Source: Streptomyces fradiae (GTDB taxonomy: Bacteria; Actinomycetota; Actinomycetes; Streptomycetales; Streptomycetaceae). From it: a stretch of DNA of 64,000 nucleotides. The notes under the pieces are model-generated. The model ran no database searches. It was not told the origin of the DNA and saw only the letters and a program-made list of their open reading frames with translations. The translations under genes and the position numbers were made by a program. Positions 17,473-26,535 of the stretch are shown in pieces; positions within the stretch are counted from its first letter, which is position 1, and each line of letters starts with the position of its first letter. Location of the stretch: positions 372,001-436,000 of the forward strand of contig NZ_CP065958.1 in NCBI RefSeq assembly GCF_041270065.1. The letters run 5' to 3'.

Positions 17473-19971
17473 ATGGGACAGCGGCCCGTCGCACCCGCGG
17501 CACCCGAGCTGGTCCTCGAGATCGACGGGGACGCGACCGTGATGAACCCGGGCCGCGTCTATCGCATCGGGCGCGACCCCACCAGTGACTTCGTCCTCGC
17601 CGACGCCCGGACGTCCTGGCACCACGCGGTGCTGCGGGCGGTGGGCGACCACTGGACCCTGGAGGACGAGGGCAGCACCAACGGCACCTTCGCCGACGAC
17701 CGCCGGGTGGCGCTGAGCGCCGTCGGCCCGGGCACGGTCATCCGCTTCGGGCACCCGGCCGACGGCCCCCGCGCGCGGCTGCTCCCCGCCGCTCACCCGG
17801 CGCCCGAGCCGCCGCCCCCGGCCGCGCCGCCCCCGGCGCCCCCGCCGCCCGCACCCGTGCCGGAGCCCGCGCCCGTACCCGTATCCGAGCCCGCTCTCCC
17901 ACCCGTACCGCCCGAGGAGCACCGGCCCGACGTGCCGGCCGCGGCTCCCCCGCGTCCGTCCTCCGTCTCGTACCCCGCCCTGACCGGCACCTTCCGGCAG
18001 CCGACGTCCGTACGTCCGCTCCCCACCCGCAGCATCCGGATCGGCCGGGCGCCCGACAACGACCTGGTGGTGGACGATCTGACGGTCTCCCGCCGGCATG
18101 CCGAGCTGCGGGCGGCGCCGGACGGCACGTACTGGATCCAGGACCTCGGCAGTCACAACGGCACCTTCCTGAACGGGCGCCGCGTGGCGGAGGCCCGGGT
18201 GACGGCGGAGGACATCGTCGGGATCGGGCACTGCGCGTTCTGTCTGATCGGCGGGAACCTGGTCGAGTTCACCGACACCGGCGAGGTCTCGCTGGACGTG
18301 CAGGAGCTGGCGGTGACCGTCGACCACGGCCGGAAGACCCTGCTCGACGGCGTGTCGTTCCCGGTGGGGCAGAAGTGCCTGCTCGCCGTCGTCGGCCCGT
18401 CCGGGGCGGGCAAGTCGACCCTGCTCGGCGCGCTGACCGGGCAGCGGCCGGCCGACCGGGGCACCGTGCTCTACGACGGCCGCGACCTCTACCGGGACTA
18501 CGCCGAGCTGCGCCAGCGCATCGGCCTGGTCCCGCAGGACGACATCCTGCACCTCCAGCTCACCGTCCGGCGCGCCCTCGCGTACGCCGCCGAGCTGCGC
18601 TTCCCCGAGGACACCGCGCCCGCCGAGCGGCGCGCCCGGGTCGACGAGGTGATCCGCGAACTGGGTCTGGAGGAGCGGGCCGAGCAGCCGATCCACAGTC
18701 TGTCCGGCGGCCAGCGCAAGCGGGTGAGCGTGGCGCTCGAACTGCTCACCAAGCCCTCCTTGCTCTTCCTCGACGAGCCGACCTCCGGGCTGGACCCGGG
18801 CATGGACCGCTCGGTGATGCACATGCTGCGCGGGCTCGCGGACGACGGGCGGACGGTCGTGGTCGTCACCCACAGCGTGCTCAGCCTGGATGTCTGCGAC
18901 CGGCTGCTCGTGCTCGCGCCGGGCGGGCGGGTCGCCTACTACGGCCCGCCCGGCGACACCCTGGACTTCTTCGGGTTCGCGCAGTGGCCGGAGGCCTTCG
19001 AGGCCTTCGAGAACGACCGCGAGCGCGACTGGGCGGGCCGCTTCCGGTCCTCGCGCTTCCACCGGCAGTACATCGAGGACCCCTCGGTCCGGCCGCCCGC
19101 ACCGGGCCCGGGTGCCGGAGGCGGGGAGCCGCGGACGCCGGAGCCGCCGCCGAAGGCGCAGAGCTGGGGCGCCCAGCTCCGTACCCTCGTCCGGCGGTAC
19201 GCGGCGGCGCTCTCCGCCGACCGCACCTTCCTGGCCATCATGGTGGCGCTGCCGTTCGTCATGGGCGCGATGGCGCGGGCCCTCTCGGAGGGCAGCCTCA
19301 ACCCCGAGTCGACGCTGAACGTGCTGCTCATCCTGTGCGTCGGCGGCGTCCTGACGGGCGCGGCGAACGCGGTGCGCGAGCTGGTCAAGGAGCGGACGAT
19401 CTACCGCCGCGAGAGAGCCGTCGGCCTGTCGCGCTCCGCGTATCTGATGTCCAAGGTCGTTGTCCTCGGCACGATCACCGTCGTGCAGGCGGTGGTGCTG
19501 ACCCTGGTGGCGCTGATCGGGGTGCCGCTGAACGTGCCGGGCGGCAAGGGCGTGCTGATGCCCCCGCTCGTCGAGATCACCCTGGCCGTGGCACTGCTGG
19601 CGTTCACGGCCATGATGCTCGGCCTGTTCGTCTCCGCCCTGGTGCGCAAGGAGGAGGTGACGATGCCGCTGCTCGTCCTCCTCGCCATCGTGCAGGTGGT
19701 GTTCTGCGGCGCGCTACTGAACGTGCGCGGTACGCCGGTCCTGGAGCAGCTGGCCTGGCTGGTGCCGTCGCGGTGGGCGTTCGCGGCGATGGGCGCGACG
19801 ATCGACATCGGCAAGACGGTGCCGGGCGAGAAGACGGCCGATCCGCTGATGGCCCACACGGTGGGCGCGTGGCTCTTCGACATGGGCATGCTGGTGGTGC
19901 TGTGTGTCGTCCTCGGTGTCGTGGTGTCGCGGCTGCTGCGCCGGCACGAGCCGGTCGTGATGCGCCGGTAG
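17473..19971 (+). CDS. FHA domain-containing ABC-2 type transporter (fused ATPase/permease)
   Basis: 832 residues. FHA1 about 10-90 (VYRIGRDPTSDFVLAD, GSTNGTF), Pro-rich linker about 105-165, FHA2 about 185-255 (IRIGRAPDNDLVVDD, SRRHAEL, GSHNGTF), ABC ATPase about 275-490 with Walker A GPSGAGKST near 309-317, signature LSGGQRKR near 409 and Walker B LLFLDEPTSGLD near 431-442, and an ABC-2 permease with about six helices from 585 to 828. FHA domains bind phosphothreonine, so export is probably gated by a Ser/Thr kinase; a kinase gene lies two genes downstream. The closest described system is mycobacterial Rv1747 with kinase PknF. No clear Shine-Dalgarno precedes the ATG. The substrate is unknown. 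Confidence 0.93.
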   Translation: MGQRPVAPAAPELVLEIDGDATVMNPGRVYRIGRDPTSDFVLADARTSWHHAVLRAVGDHWTLEDEGSTNGTFADDRRVALSAVGPGTVIRFGHPADGPRARLLPAAHPAPEPPPPAAPPPAPPPPAPVPEPAPVPVSEPALPPVPPEEHRPDVPAAAPPRPSSVSYPALTGTFRQPTSVRPLPTRSIRIGRAPDNDLVVDDLTVSRRHAELRAAPDGTYWIQDLGSHNGTFLNGRRVAEARVTAEDIVGIGHCAFCLIGGNLVEFTDTGEVSLDVQELAVTVDHGRKTLLDGVSFPVGQKCLLAVVGPSGAGKSTLLGALTGQRPADRGTVLYDGRDLYRDYAELRQRIGLVPQDDILHLQLTVRRALAYAAELRFPEDTAPAERRARVDEVIRELGLEERAEQPIHSLSGGQRKRVSVALELLTKPSLLFLDEPTSGLDPGMDRSVMHMLRGLADDGRTVVVVTHSVLSLDVCDRLLVLAPGGRVAYYGPPGDTLDFFGFAQWPEAFEAFENDRERDWAGRFRSSRFHRQYIEDPSVRPPAPGPGAGGGEPRTPEPPPKAQSWGAQLRTLVRRYAAALSADRTFLAIMVALPFVMGAMARALSEGSLNPESTLNVLLILCVGGVLTGAANAVRELVKERTIYRRERAVGLSRSAYLMSKVVVLGTITVVQAVVLTLVALIGVPLNVPGGKGVLMPPLVEITLAVALLAFTAMMLGLFVSALVRKEEVTMPLLVLLAIVQVVFCGALLNVRGTPVLEQLAWLVPSRWAFAAMGATIDIGKTVPGEKTADPLMAHTVGAWLFDMGMLVVLCVVLGVVVSRLLRRHEPVVMRR

Positions 19972-19990
19972 GGAGCAGAGGTAGGGATCC

Positions 19991-20716
19991 GTGGTGGCTG
20001 TGGACGGGATGCCGGAGTACGGGGCGGCGGGCGCCCCGGGCGCCGAGGAGGGCGTGCCGGACTTCCGGCCCACGCATGTGGTGCCGGGCGACGGACTGCC
20101 GGCCTGGGAGGCGCCTGATCCGGCGGTGCCGACGCAGTCCCTCGACGCGTATCTGCCGGTGCGGCTGACCGCGCGGGTCGGCGACTGGGGCCAGGTGCTG
20201 TGCTCCAACGGCTGGTCGGCGTGGGTGGACGCGCGGCTGCTCGTCTCCGTACCGGTCGATCCGCCGGCCGCGGGCCGTCCGCCGGCCCGTACCGCCGATC
20301 CCCGGCCGCTGATGGCCCGGGCCGAGGACGCCCTCGGACGCTACCGGCGGGCGGCGGAGGAGCTCGCGGCGGGCGGGGCGGACGGGGAGACCTTCCGGAC
20401 CCGGACCCGGGGGCTGCGCGTGGGCATGGTCGTGGACGGCGAGTCGCTGTGGCTGTACGACGCGGAGCACGAGCGCTGGGTCTACTGCGACGGCACCGGT
20501 CTGAGCACCTACGCCGCGTCGTCCACCCCGTCGGCGGCGGCTGCTGCGGCGGCGCCCGGTCTCGGGCACGAGCCGACGCAGGTGGTGCCGCAGCTCCGCC
20601 AGGACGGGCCGGAGGAAGGCCCTCCGGAGGCACCGGCCCCGGCCCCGGAGCCCACGCGGGTCGTCGCACCGCCGCCGCCCCAGGCGGCGGACGGGCCGAA
20701 GCCGGGTGAGGGCTGA
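19991..20716 (+). CDS. hypothetical protein between FHA-ABC transporter and Ser/Thr kinase
   Basis: 241 residues with a GTG start, 19 bp after the transporter; its TGA overlaps the kinase ATG by one base (TGATG), so all three genes are coupled. The middle part contains a possible beta-rich unit (LPVRLTARVGDWGQVLCSNGWSAWVDARLLV) that looks like a short SH3/bacterial-SH3-type fold, then a helical segment and a second beta motif (GMVVDGESLWLYDAEHERWVYCDG). The C-terminal 55 residues are Ala/Pro-rich and disordered. Repeated short motifs PTHVVPG, PTQVVPQ and PTRVVAP contain Thr in similar settings and could be kinase targets recognised by the FHA domains; that is inference. Confidence 0.75.
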   Translation: MVAVDGMPEYGAAGAPGAEEGVPDFRPTHVVPGDGLPAWEAPDPAVPTQSLDAYLPVRLTARVGDWGQVLCSNGWSAWVDARLLVSVPVDPPAAGRPPARTADPRPLMARAEDALGRYRRAAEELAAGGADGETFRTRTRGLRVGMVVDGESLWLYDAEHERWVYCDGTGLSTYAASSTPSAAAAAAAPGLGHEPTQVVPQLRQDGPEEGPPEAPAPAPEPTRVVAPPPPQAADGPKPGEG

Positions 20717-21750
20717 TGGCGCAGGAGCACCGCGATACGGCCCCCGGCACCGAGGCGCATCCCGCCACCCATCCCGGCCTGCCGGCCGCCGGCCGGGACT
20801 CGGGGCTGCTCGGCAAGCGGATCGCGGGCTATCTGGTGGAGGAGGAGATCGGGCGCGGCGGCATGGCCGTGGTGTACCGGGCCTTCGACGTACGCCTTGA
20901 GCGCACGGTGGCGCTGAAGCTGCTCGCCCCGGAGCTGGCCCGCAACGACACCTTCCGCAAGCGCTTCGCGCACGAGTCGCGGGTCGCCGCGGCGATCGAC
21001 CATCCGCATATCGTGCCGGTCTTCGAGGCGGGCGAGACGGAGGGGGTGCTGTACATCGCGATGCGCTACGTGCCCGGCCAGGACCTGCGGGCCCTGCTCG
21101 ACCGGGAGGGCCCCCTGGAGCCGGTGGCGGCGGGCCGGATCGCCGCGCAGGTGGCCTCGGCGCTCGACGCGGCGCACGCTCACGACCTGGTGCACCGGGA
21201 CGTGAAGCCGGGCAACATCCTGGTGGCCGAGGGCACCGACCGCGACCATCCGGAGCACGTCTATCTGACCGACTTCGGCCTGACGAAGAAGTCCCTGTCC
21301 CTGACGGGGTTCACCACCGTCGGGCAGTTCGTGGGCACGCTCGACTACGTGGCCCCGGAACAGATCTCGGGCAAGCCGGTGGACGGCCGCTGCGACGTCT
21401 ACAGCCTGGGCTGTGTGGTCTTCGAGACCCTGACCGGGGTGCCGCCGTTCCGCAGGGACGACGACATGGCCCTGCTGTGGGCCCACCAGTACGACCCGCC
21501 GCCGCCGCTCTCGGAGGAGCGGAAGGGCCTGCCGGAGGCGGCGGACGGGATCTTCGCCCGCGCCCTTGCGAAGGCCCCCGAGGAGCGGTACGGCACCTGT
21601 CTGGAGTTCGTCGCGGAACTGCGGGCGGCCCTGGAGCGCGGCGAGCGCACGCGGAGCCCGTACCGGGGCGGCAGCGAGGAACGCCCGGTGAGCCCGCCAC
21701 CGGAGCCGCCGGAGTGGGCGCGGCCGGTGTTCAAGTCCCTGGGGGCGTAG
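20716..21750 (+). CDS. Ser/Thr protein kinase (PknB family)
   Basis: 344 residues. The Hanks kinase domain spans about 36-305: glycine loop GRGGMAVVY near 46-54, catalytic Lys in VALKLL, HRDVKPGNIL near 160, DFG near 185, the activation segment with GTLDYVAPEQ, and the DVYSLGCVVFE block. The N-terminus has a 35-residue disordered extension; unlike PknB there is no transmembrane segment or PASTA sensor, so it is a soluble kinase. Thr-rich activation loop residues (SLTGFTTVGQFVGT) are candidates for autophosphorylation. It is third in the operon with the FHA-ABC transporter, its likely substrate. A GGGGGC/GCCCCC hairpin at 21741-21755 overlaps the stop codon. Confidence 0.93.
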   Translation: MAQEHRDTAPGTEAHPATHPGLPAAGRDSGLLGKRIAGYLVEEEIGRGGMAVVYRAFDVRLERTVALKLLAPELARNDTFRKRFAHESRVAAAIDHPHIVPVFEAGETEGVLYIAMRYVPGQDLRALLDREGPLEPVAAGRIAAQVASALDAAHAHDLVHRDVKPGNILVAEGTDRDHPEHVYLTDFGLTKKSLSLTGFTTVGQFVGTLDYVAPEQISGKPVDGRCDVYSLGCVVFETLTGVPPFRRDDDMALLWAHQYDPPPPLSEERKGLPEAADGIFARALAKAPEERYGTCLEFVAELRAALERGERTRSPYRGGSEERPVSPPPEPPEWARPVFKSLGA

Positions 21751-21771
21751 CCCCCGGGGCGAGGCGAGGCC

Positions 21772-23151
21772 TCAGTCCTCGGTGGATTCCTCGGTGGCCT
21801 TGGTGACCGGCACTTCGCCGTGCCGCCGCACCCGGGTGGCCAGGAAGCCGCCGATGATGCCCGCGACCATGCCCCACAGCACGGCGAGGCCGAACATCGC
21901 CCAGATGTGGGGGCGCAGGATCACCTCGGCGCCGAGGGCGCCCAGGTCGCCGATGCCGAGGATCGACAGGCCGAAGCGGGCTTCGACGAGGGTGAGCGGC
22001 ATGACCACCAGGACGGCGAGGCCGAAGGCGACGCCGAGGTGGAGGCCGTGCTGCCAGGGCTTGACGCCGGCCGGGGAGCGGACGGCCATGACGAAGGCGG
22101 CGCCGAGGATCAGGACGGCGGCGACCGGAAGCAGCCACCAGGCGCGGGCGTCGTAGGAGGCGAGGGAGCCGAGGTCGACGGTGGACAGGTCCTTGCCGCC
22201 GTCGCCGCCGCGCAGGACGGAGTCGAGGATCTGCGGCATGGGCAGGCCGAAGGGGCCTTCGGCGCGGCCGTCCCAGGCTCCGCCGATGCCGACGCCGAGG
22301 GCCAGCCAGGCGATGTTGGGCAGGCCGAGGAGGAGCACGGCGAAGGTCTCGGCGGTGTGCCCCTTGGTGGCGGCGACGACCAGGCCGATGACGAGGGCGA
22401 CGCCCACGTAGGCGAGGAGCAGGAGCAGCACGGCGGAGGCGGCGGGGCGGATGGCCTGGTGGCGGCGGACGTAGCGGGTGGGCAGCGGGGAGCTGCGGGA
22501 GACCAGGAGGGCGACGACGAGGACGCCGAGGATCCAGAGGAGGCCGTAGAAGAGGGTGGGGCCGACGTCGGTGGTGAAGCCCACCTTGGGGTTGGCGGCG
22601 TCCAGGAGGTCCTTGAAGAGGTCTCCGAGGTCGCCGAGGTCCCCGGTGTCCTCCGTGGTGCCGCCGCTGAGGCTGATCGGGAAGTCGTGCCGGGCGAGGG
22701 CGGAGAGCCCGCCGAGCGCGGCCAGCCAGAGCAGGACGGTGGGGACGGCGAGGGCGAGGAGCGCGCGGGCGGGGGCGACGGCGTGGTGGCGCAGCGGGCG
22801 CAGGAACACGGCGCCGGTGACGAGTGCGCCCACCAGGGTGACGGAGAGCGGCATGGCGGTGAGTTCGGCCTGGGTGCCGGCGAGGTCGCCGGCGTCGCCG
22901 GAGAGGGCGACCTGCCCGCCCGCCGCCATGACCACGACGGCGGCGAGGACGGCGACGAACGCGCCGGTGCCGCCGGGCAGATCGGCCGCGCCGGCGGCCC
23001 ACAGGCCGAGGCCGGCGGTGACGCCCATCGCGAGGACGCCCGCGACGACGGCCGCGAGGGCCCACAGGGCGCCACGGGCCAGCTGACCGGTGGCGTCGGA
23101 GGGCGCGGCCTGGCGGGGTGGGGTGGGGAGCCGATTACTCACGGTGCCCAC
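21772..23151 (-). CDS. streptophobe family integral membrane protein
   Basis: 459-residue polytopic membrane protein with roughly 9-11 hydrophobic helices, a soluble loop around residues 165-195 (GGTTEDTGDLGDLGDLFKDLLD), a second loop near 310-335, and a charged C-terminus (ATRVRRHGEVPVTKATEESTED). It matches the streptophobe family, widespread in Streptomyces and without known function. Starts at GTG 23151 or GTG 23142 (MSNRLP). No Shine-Dalgarno is seen and CATTAG lies immediately upstream, so leaderless translation is possible. It is divergent from the DUF6777 gene and convergent with the kinase. Confidence 0.85.
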   Translation of the reverse strand: MGTVSNRLPTPPRQAAPSDATGQLARGALWALAAVVAGVLAMGVTAGLGLWAAGAADLPGGTGAFVAVLAAVVVMAAGGQVALSGDAGDLAGTQAELTAMPLSVTLVGALVTGAVFLRPLRHHAVAPARALLALAVPTVLLWLAALGGLSALARHDFPISLSGGTTEDTGDLGDLGDLFKDLLDAANPKVGFTTDVGPTLFYGLLWILGVLVVALLVSRSSPLPTRYVRRHQAIRPAASAVLLLLLAYVGVALVIGLVVAATKGHTAETFAVLLLGLPNIAWLALGVGIGGAWDGRAEGPFGLPMPQILDSVLRGGDGGKDLSTVDLGSLASYDARAWWLLPVAAVLILGAAFVMAVRSPAGVKPWQHGLHLGVAFGLAVLVVMPLTLVEARFGLSILGIGDLGALGAEVILRPHIWAMFGLAVLWGMVAGIIGGFLATRVRRHGEVPVTKATEESTED

Positions 23152-23235
23152 GCTAATGCCGACGGGGGCCGTCCGCTTGCGGGCGGCCCCTCATCGGCGC
23201 ACACAATAGGCGCGGAACGGAAGAAAGGGAAAAAC

Positions 23236-24642
23236 GTGACTTCCCACCCGCCGTCCGGCCAGCCTTCGGTACCTCCCACCGGCCCGCCCTCGGGGCCCCT
23301 CTCGGGCCCCTCGACGCGCCCCGGCCAGACCGCTCCCCCGACACCGCCTCCGCCCACGCCTCCGCCGGGCGGCGGTGGCGGCGGAGGTGGCGGGGGCGGC
23401 TCCGGCGGCGGTGATTCCGGCGGTACGGGCGGGGGCGCGCCGAGCGGCGGGGGCGGCGGCGGTCCGTGGTACCGCTCCATCCCCAAGGTCGCCTCGCTGA
23501 CGGCCGTCGTGGTGGCGGCCGTGGCCCTGGTCGTCGTCCTCACGCAGAGCGGCGGCGACAAGTCGAACCAGGGCGGCGGTGCGGGCGGCGGCGAGGTGTT
23601 CCTGCAGAACACCTCGGCGAGCGGCCCCGATCCCTTCACCCGCTCCACCGCCCGCACGGGCGGCGCCACCGTCTCGCCGCCCGCGCTACCCAGCGAGACC
23701 GGCGGGGACCCCAACGCGACGCGCAGCGTGACCGGTTCGACCCCGGGCCTGTACGGCGGCACGCACCGCACCGCGGCCTGCGACGTGGAGCAGCAGATCC
23801 GCTTCCTCGGCGAGGAGCCCGCCAAGAACGCGGCCTTCGCCTCTGTCGTCGGCGTCTCCGCCAACGAAGTCCCGGGCTTCCTGCGCTCCCTGACGTCGGT
23901 TCAGCTCCGGGTGGACACCCGGGTCACCAACCACGGCTTCAGCGGCGGCAAGGCGGCCCCGTTCCAGTCGGTGCTGCAGGCGGGCACCGCGGTCCTGGTG
24001 GACGACCACGGGGTGCCGCGGGTGCGCTGCGCGTGCGGAAACCCGCTGACCCCGCCGGTGGCGCAGAAGTCGCCGAAGCCGGTCGGCCAGGCCTGGTCGG
24101 GCTACCGCGCGAACAATGTCGTGTACGTGCAGCCCTCGGTGACCGTGATCAACGTCTTCGTGATCTACGACCCGAACACCGACCGCTGGATCGCCCGCAA
24201 GCCGGGCGACTCGGGCAAGCACGACCACCACACCACTCCCCCGCCGCAGCCCACGCCGACCCCGTCGAAGTCTCCCTCGACGTCGACCTCGCCGTCGTCG
24301 CCGGTGCCGTGCGTGACGGTGACGGGTACGCAGACGCCGACGCCGAGCGGTGGCGTCACGCCCTCGCCGTGCCCGTCGACGCTCACCCCGACCTCGCCGA
24401 CCCCGTCCACGTCGACGCCGACCCCCTCGACCTCGCCCCCCTCGTCGCCGGCGACGCCTTCGTCGCCCACGGAGTCGACGGCCTCGGAGTCGACCCCGGC
24501 CACCGACCTGACCTCGGACGGCGCCACCACCGACGGCGGCACGACCGACGGCTCCGCGAGCGCCTCGGCGAGCCTGTCGCCGAGTGTGTCCTCCTCCGCG
24601 CCGCCGGCGCCGGGCGCACCCGGCCGTCAGCCGCTGATCTGA
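23236..24642 (+). CDS. DUF6777 domain-containing membrane-anchored protein
   Basis: 468 residues. The cytoplasmic N-terminus is Pro-rich then a Gly-rich tract (about residues 45-76); one transmembrane helix follows at about 86-103 (ASLTAVVVAAVALVVVL); the extracellular DUF6777 domain is about 115-320, with Cys in AACDVEQQI and a CACG motif; and a long Thr/Ser/Pro-rich tail runs from about 330 to the end, as in cell-wall-spanning linkers. The GTG at 23236 has AAGAAAGGG six bases upstream. The domain's function is unknown. Its 3' end overlaps the small convergent gene at 24627 by 16 bp. The GGGGCCG/CGGCCCC hairpin near 23164-23190 lies in the divergent promoter region shared with the streptophobe gene. 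Confidence 0.85.
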   Translation: MTSHPPSGQPSVPPTGPPSGPLSGPSTRPGQTAPPTPPPPTPPPGGGGGGGGGGGSGGGDSGGTGGGAPSGGGGGGPWYRSIPKVASLTAVVVAAVALVVVLTQSGGDKSNQGGGAGGGEVFLQNTSASGPDPFTRSTARTGGATVSPPALPSETGGDPNATRSVTGSTPGLYGGTHRTAACDVEQQIRFLGEEPAKNAAFASVVGVSANEVPGFLRSLTSVQLRVDTRVTNHGFSGGKAAPFQSVLQAGTAVLVDDHGVPRVRCACGNPLTPPVAQKSPKPVGQAWSGYRANNVVYVQPSVTVINVFVIYDPNTDRWIARKPGDSGKHDHHTTPPPQPTPTPSKSPSTSTSPSSPVPCVTVTGTQTPTPSGGVTPSPCPSTLTPTSPTPSTSTPTPSTSPPSSPATPSSPTESTASESTPATDLTSDGATTDGGTTDGSASASASLSPSVSSSAPPAPGAPGRQPLI

Positions 24643-24851
24643 GCGGGCGCCGCGCAGCTCTCCGGCCCGGATCTTGCGGCGCTACGGGCGTACCGCCGCA
24701 GGGTCCGGGCTCCTGCGCGGGCGCGGCGGCGGATGCGCAGTGACCGGAGCCGGGCTCCGAGGGCCCACGGTTCGGCGATCCGCTCCTCGGTCCGCCGCTG
24801 CCAGGTCCTTTCGTCGCGATCGGTGAAGTGCTCGGTGAAGTGTCCGGACAT
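24627..24851 (-). CDS. small basic hypothetical protein divergent from MocR regulator
   Basis: 74 residues, beginning MSGHFTEHFTDRDERTWQRR and continuing with an Arg-rich segment (RLRSLRIRRRARAGARTLRR). No membrane segment. A clear GGGAAGGAG site lies upstream of the ATG at 24851, and the gene is divergent from the MocR-type regulator with only 92 bp between starts, so the shared promoter and the ATTGGC/GCCAAT sites probably control both. No family is recognised; DNA- or RNA-binding is possible from charge alone. Confidence 0.6.
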   Translation of the reverse strand: MSGHFTEHFTDRDERTWQRRTEERIAEPWALGARLRSLRIRRRARAGARTLRRYARSAARSGPESCAAPAQISG

Positions 24852-24905
24852 GTTCCACGCTCCTTCCCCAGGGCCATCAGGCCACTGAGGGGAGTCTGTA
24901 GCCTT

Positions 24906-24943
24906 ATTGGCCTGGAGAGCACAGCCAATGAGGAGTGATTGGC
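24906..24943. promoter_or_regulatory. candidate MocR operator (ATTGGC repeats)
   Basis: ATTGGC at 24906-24911, its inverse complement GCCAAT at 24924-24929 and a further direct ATTGGC at 24938-24943 that ends at the MocR start codon. The first two form a perfect 6-bp inverted repeat with a 12-bp spacer. Many MocR regulators bind repeated half-sites in their own divergent promoter; that this one does is inference. Confidence 0.55.
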
Positions 24944-26425
24944 ATGGCAGACGGTCGAGTGGTCCGCTCCGTGGGCACCGTGTCGGACCGCACCCTGAGC
25001 GGGCGCCAGCTGGCGGCCCTGCTCACCCCGCCGGCCGACGGCCGGTTCGGCTATCGCGAGCTGGCCCGGGCAGTGCGGCAGGCGCTGCTCGACGGGCGGG
25101 TCGCGCTGCGGCTCCGGCTGCCCGCCGAGCGGGAGCTCGCGGTGGCCCTCGGGGTGTCCCGTACGACCGTCACCGGCGCGTACGACCTGCTGCGGGAGAG
25201 CGGATACGCGCACAGCCGGCAGGGCGCGGGCACCTGGACCGCGCTGCCCGAGGGGCAGCCGCCGGTCGGCCCGGCCGCGCTGCAGGGCGACTCGGGCACG
25301 GTGATCGACCTCGCGCTCGCCGCGCCCGAGGCGCCCGCCGACGTACTGTCCGACGCGCTGGCGCGGGCCGCCGCCGAGCTGCCGCGCTACGCGGCGAGCC
25401 AGGGCTACCACCCGTACGGGCTGCCGGAGCTGCGGGCGGCGATCGCGGACCGGTACACCGCGCGTGGGCTGCCCACCCGGCCCGAACAGATCCTGGTCAC
25501 CACCGGCGCGCAGCAGGCGCTTGCCCTCGCCTTCGCGCTGCTCGGCGGGCCCGGGGACCGCGTGCTCGCCGAGAACCCCTCGTACACCAACGCCCTGGAC
25601 GCGATGCGCGGGCAGCGGATGCGGATCACCCCGGTGCCGGTCACCGAGTCCGGCTGGGACAGCGGGCTTGTCGACGCGGCACTGCGGCAGACGGCGCCCC
25701 GGCTCGCGTATCTGATCCCTGACTTCCACAATCCGACCGGGCGGCTGATGCCGGAGGAGCAGCGGCGGGAGGTGGCACGGGCGGCGCGGGCCACCGGAAC
25801 CTGGCTGGTGGTGGACGAGACGCTGTCCGACATCGCGCTCGACGTGCCGGCGCCGCGGCCGTTCGCCGCCTCGGCGGGGCCGGGGGCCGGGGAGCAGATC
25901 ATCGGCGTGGGCTCGCTGAGCAAGAGCTGCTGGGGCGGGCTCCGGGTCGGCTGGGTGCGGGCCTCGGCGCGGGTGGTGACGGAGCTGGCGCGGGTGCGGA
26001 TCACCCACGACCTGGCGGGTTCCGTCCTGGACCAGCTGGTGGCCGTGGCGCTGATGGACCGGATCGATCCGCTGCTGCCGGGGCGGGCGGCGGAGCTGCG
26101 GCGGCGCCGTGAGGCGCTGGTGGCGGCGCTCGCCACGCATCTGCCGGAATGGCGGTGGACGCTGCCGCCGGGCGGTCTGTGCCTCTGGATCGATCTGGGC
26201 CGGCCGATGGCCTCGCAGCTCGCGGCACAGGCCCTGCGGCACGGGGTACGGGTGGAGGGCGGTGCCCGGTTCGGGGTGGACCCGGGCACCCATGAGCACC
26301 GGCTGCGGATCCCGTACGCGCTGCCGGCCGAGGTGTACGGGGCGGCGGCGGAGCGGCTCGCGGCGGCGCTCGCCGGGGCGCCGGCCCCGTTCGCGGACCC
26401 GGCGCTGCCGGACTGGGTGGCCTGA
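24944..26425 (+). CDS. MocR-type PLP-dependent transcriptional regulator
   Basis: 493 residues. An N-terminal GntR winged helix spans about 30-105 (LPAERELAVALGVSRTTVTGAYDLLRESG), followed by a class I aminotransferase fold about 125-480 with the PLP-binding Lys327 in GSLSKSCWGG, the Asp/Tyr contacts in IPDFHNPTG, and the C-terminal Arg in HRLRIPYA. Such proteins sense PLP or an amino compound; the YczR subgroup is the nearest by architecture. The ATG at 24944 has GAGGAG eight bases upstream; a GTG nine bases earlier is less well placed. It is divergent from a small basic gene rather than from a pyridoxal synthase or YczE gene, so the target pathway is unclear. Confidence 0.9.
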   Translation: MADGRVVRSVGTVSDRTLSGRQLAALLTPPADGRFGYRELARAVRQALLDGRVALRLRLPAERELAVALGVSRTTVTGAYDLLRESGYAHSRQGAGTWTALPEGQPPVGPAALQGDSGTVIDLALAAPEAPADVLSDALARAAAELPRYAASQGYHPYGLPELRAAIADRYTARGLPTRPEQILVTTGAQQALALAFALLGGPGDRVLAENPSYTNALDAMRGQRMRITPVPVTESGWDSGLVDAALRQTAPRLAYLIPDFHNPTGRLMPEEQRREVARAARATGTWLVVDETLSDIALDVPAPRPFAASAGPGAGEQIIGVGSLSKSCWGGLRVGWVRASARVVTELARVRITHDLAGSVLDQLVAVALMDRIDPLLPGRAAELRRRREALVAALATHLPEWRWTLPPGGLCLWIDLGRPMASQLAAQALRHGVRVEGGARFGVDPGTHEHRLRIPYALPAEVYGAAAERLAAALAGAPAPFADPALPDWVA

Positions 26426-26535
26426 GCCGTACGCCTGAGACGTACGCCTCGGCCTCACGCCTGAGCCGTACGAAACGGGCTTTCCGCACCGATAATCGGA
26501 TGCCCGGGGCAGGTGCCGTGTGTACGGTCGAGCGA

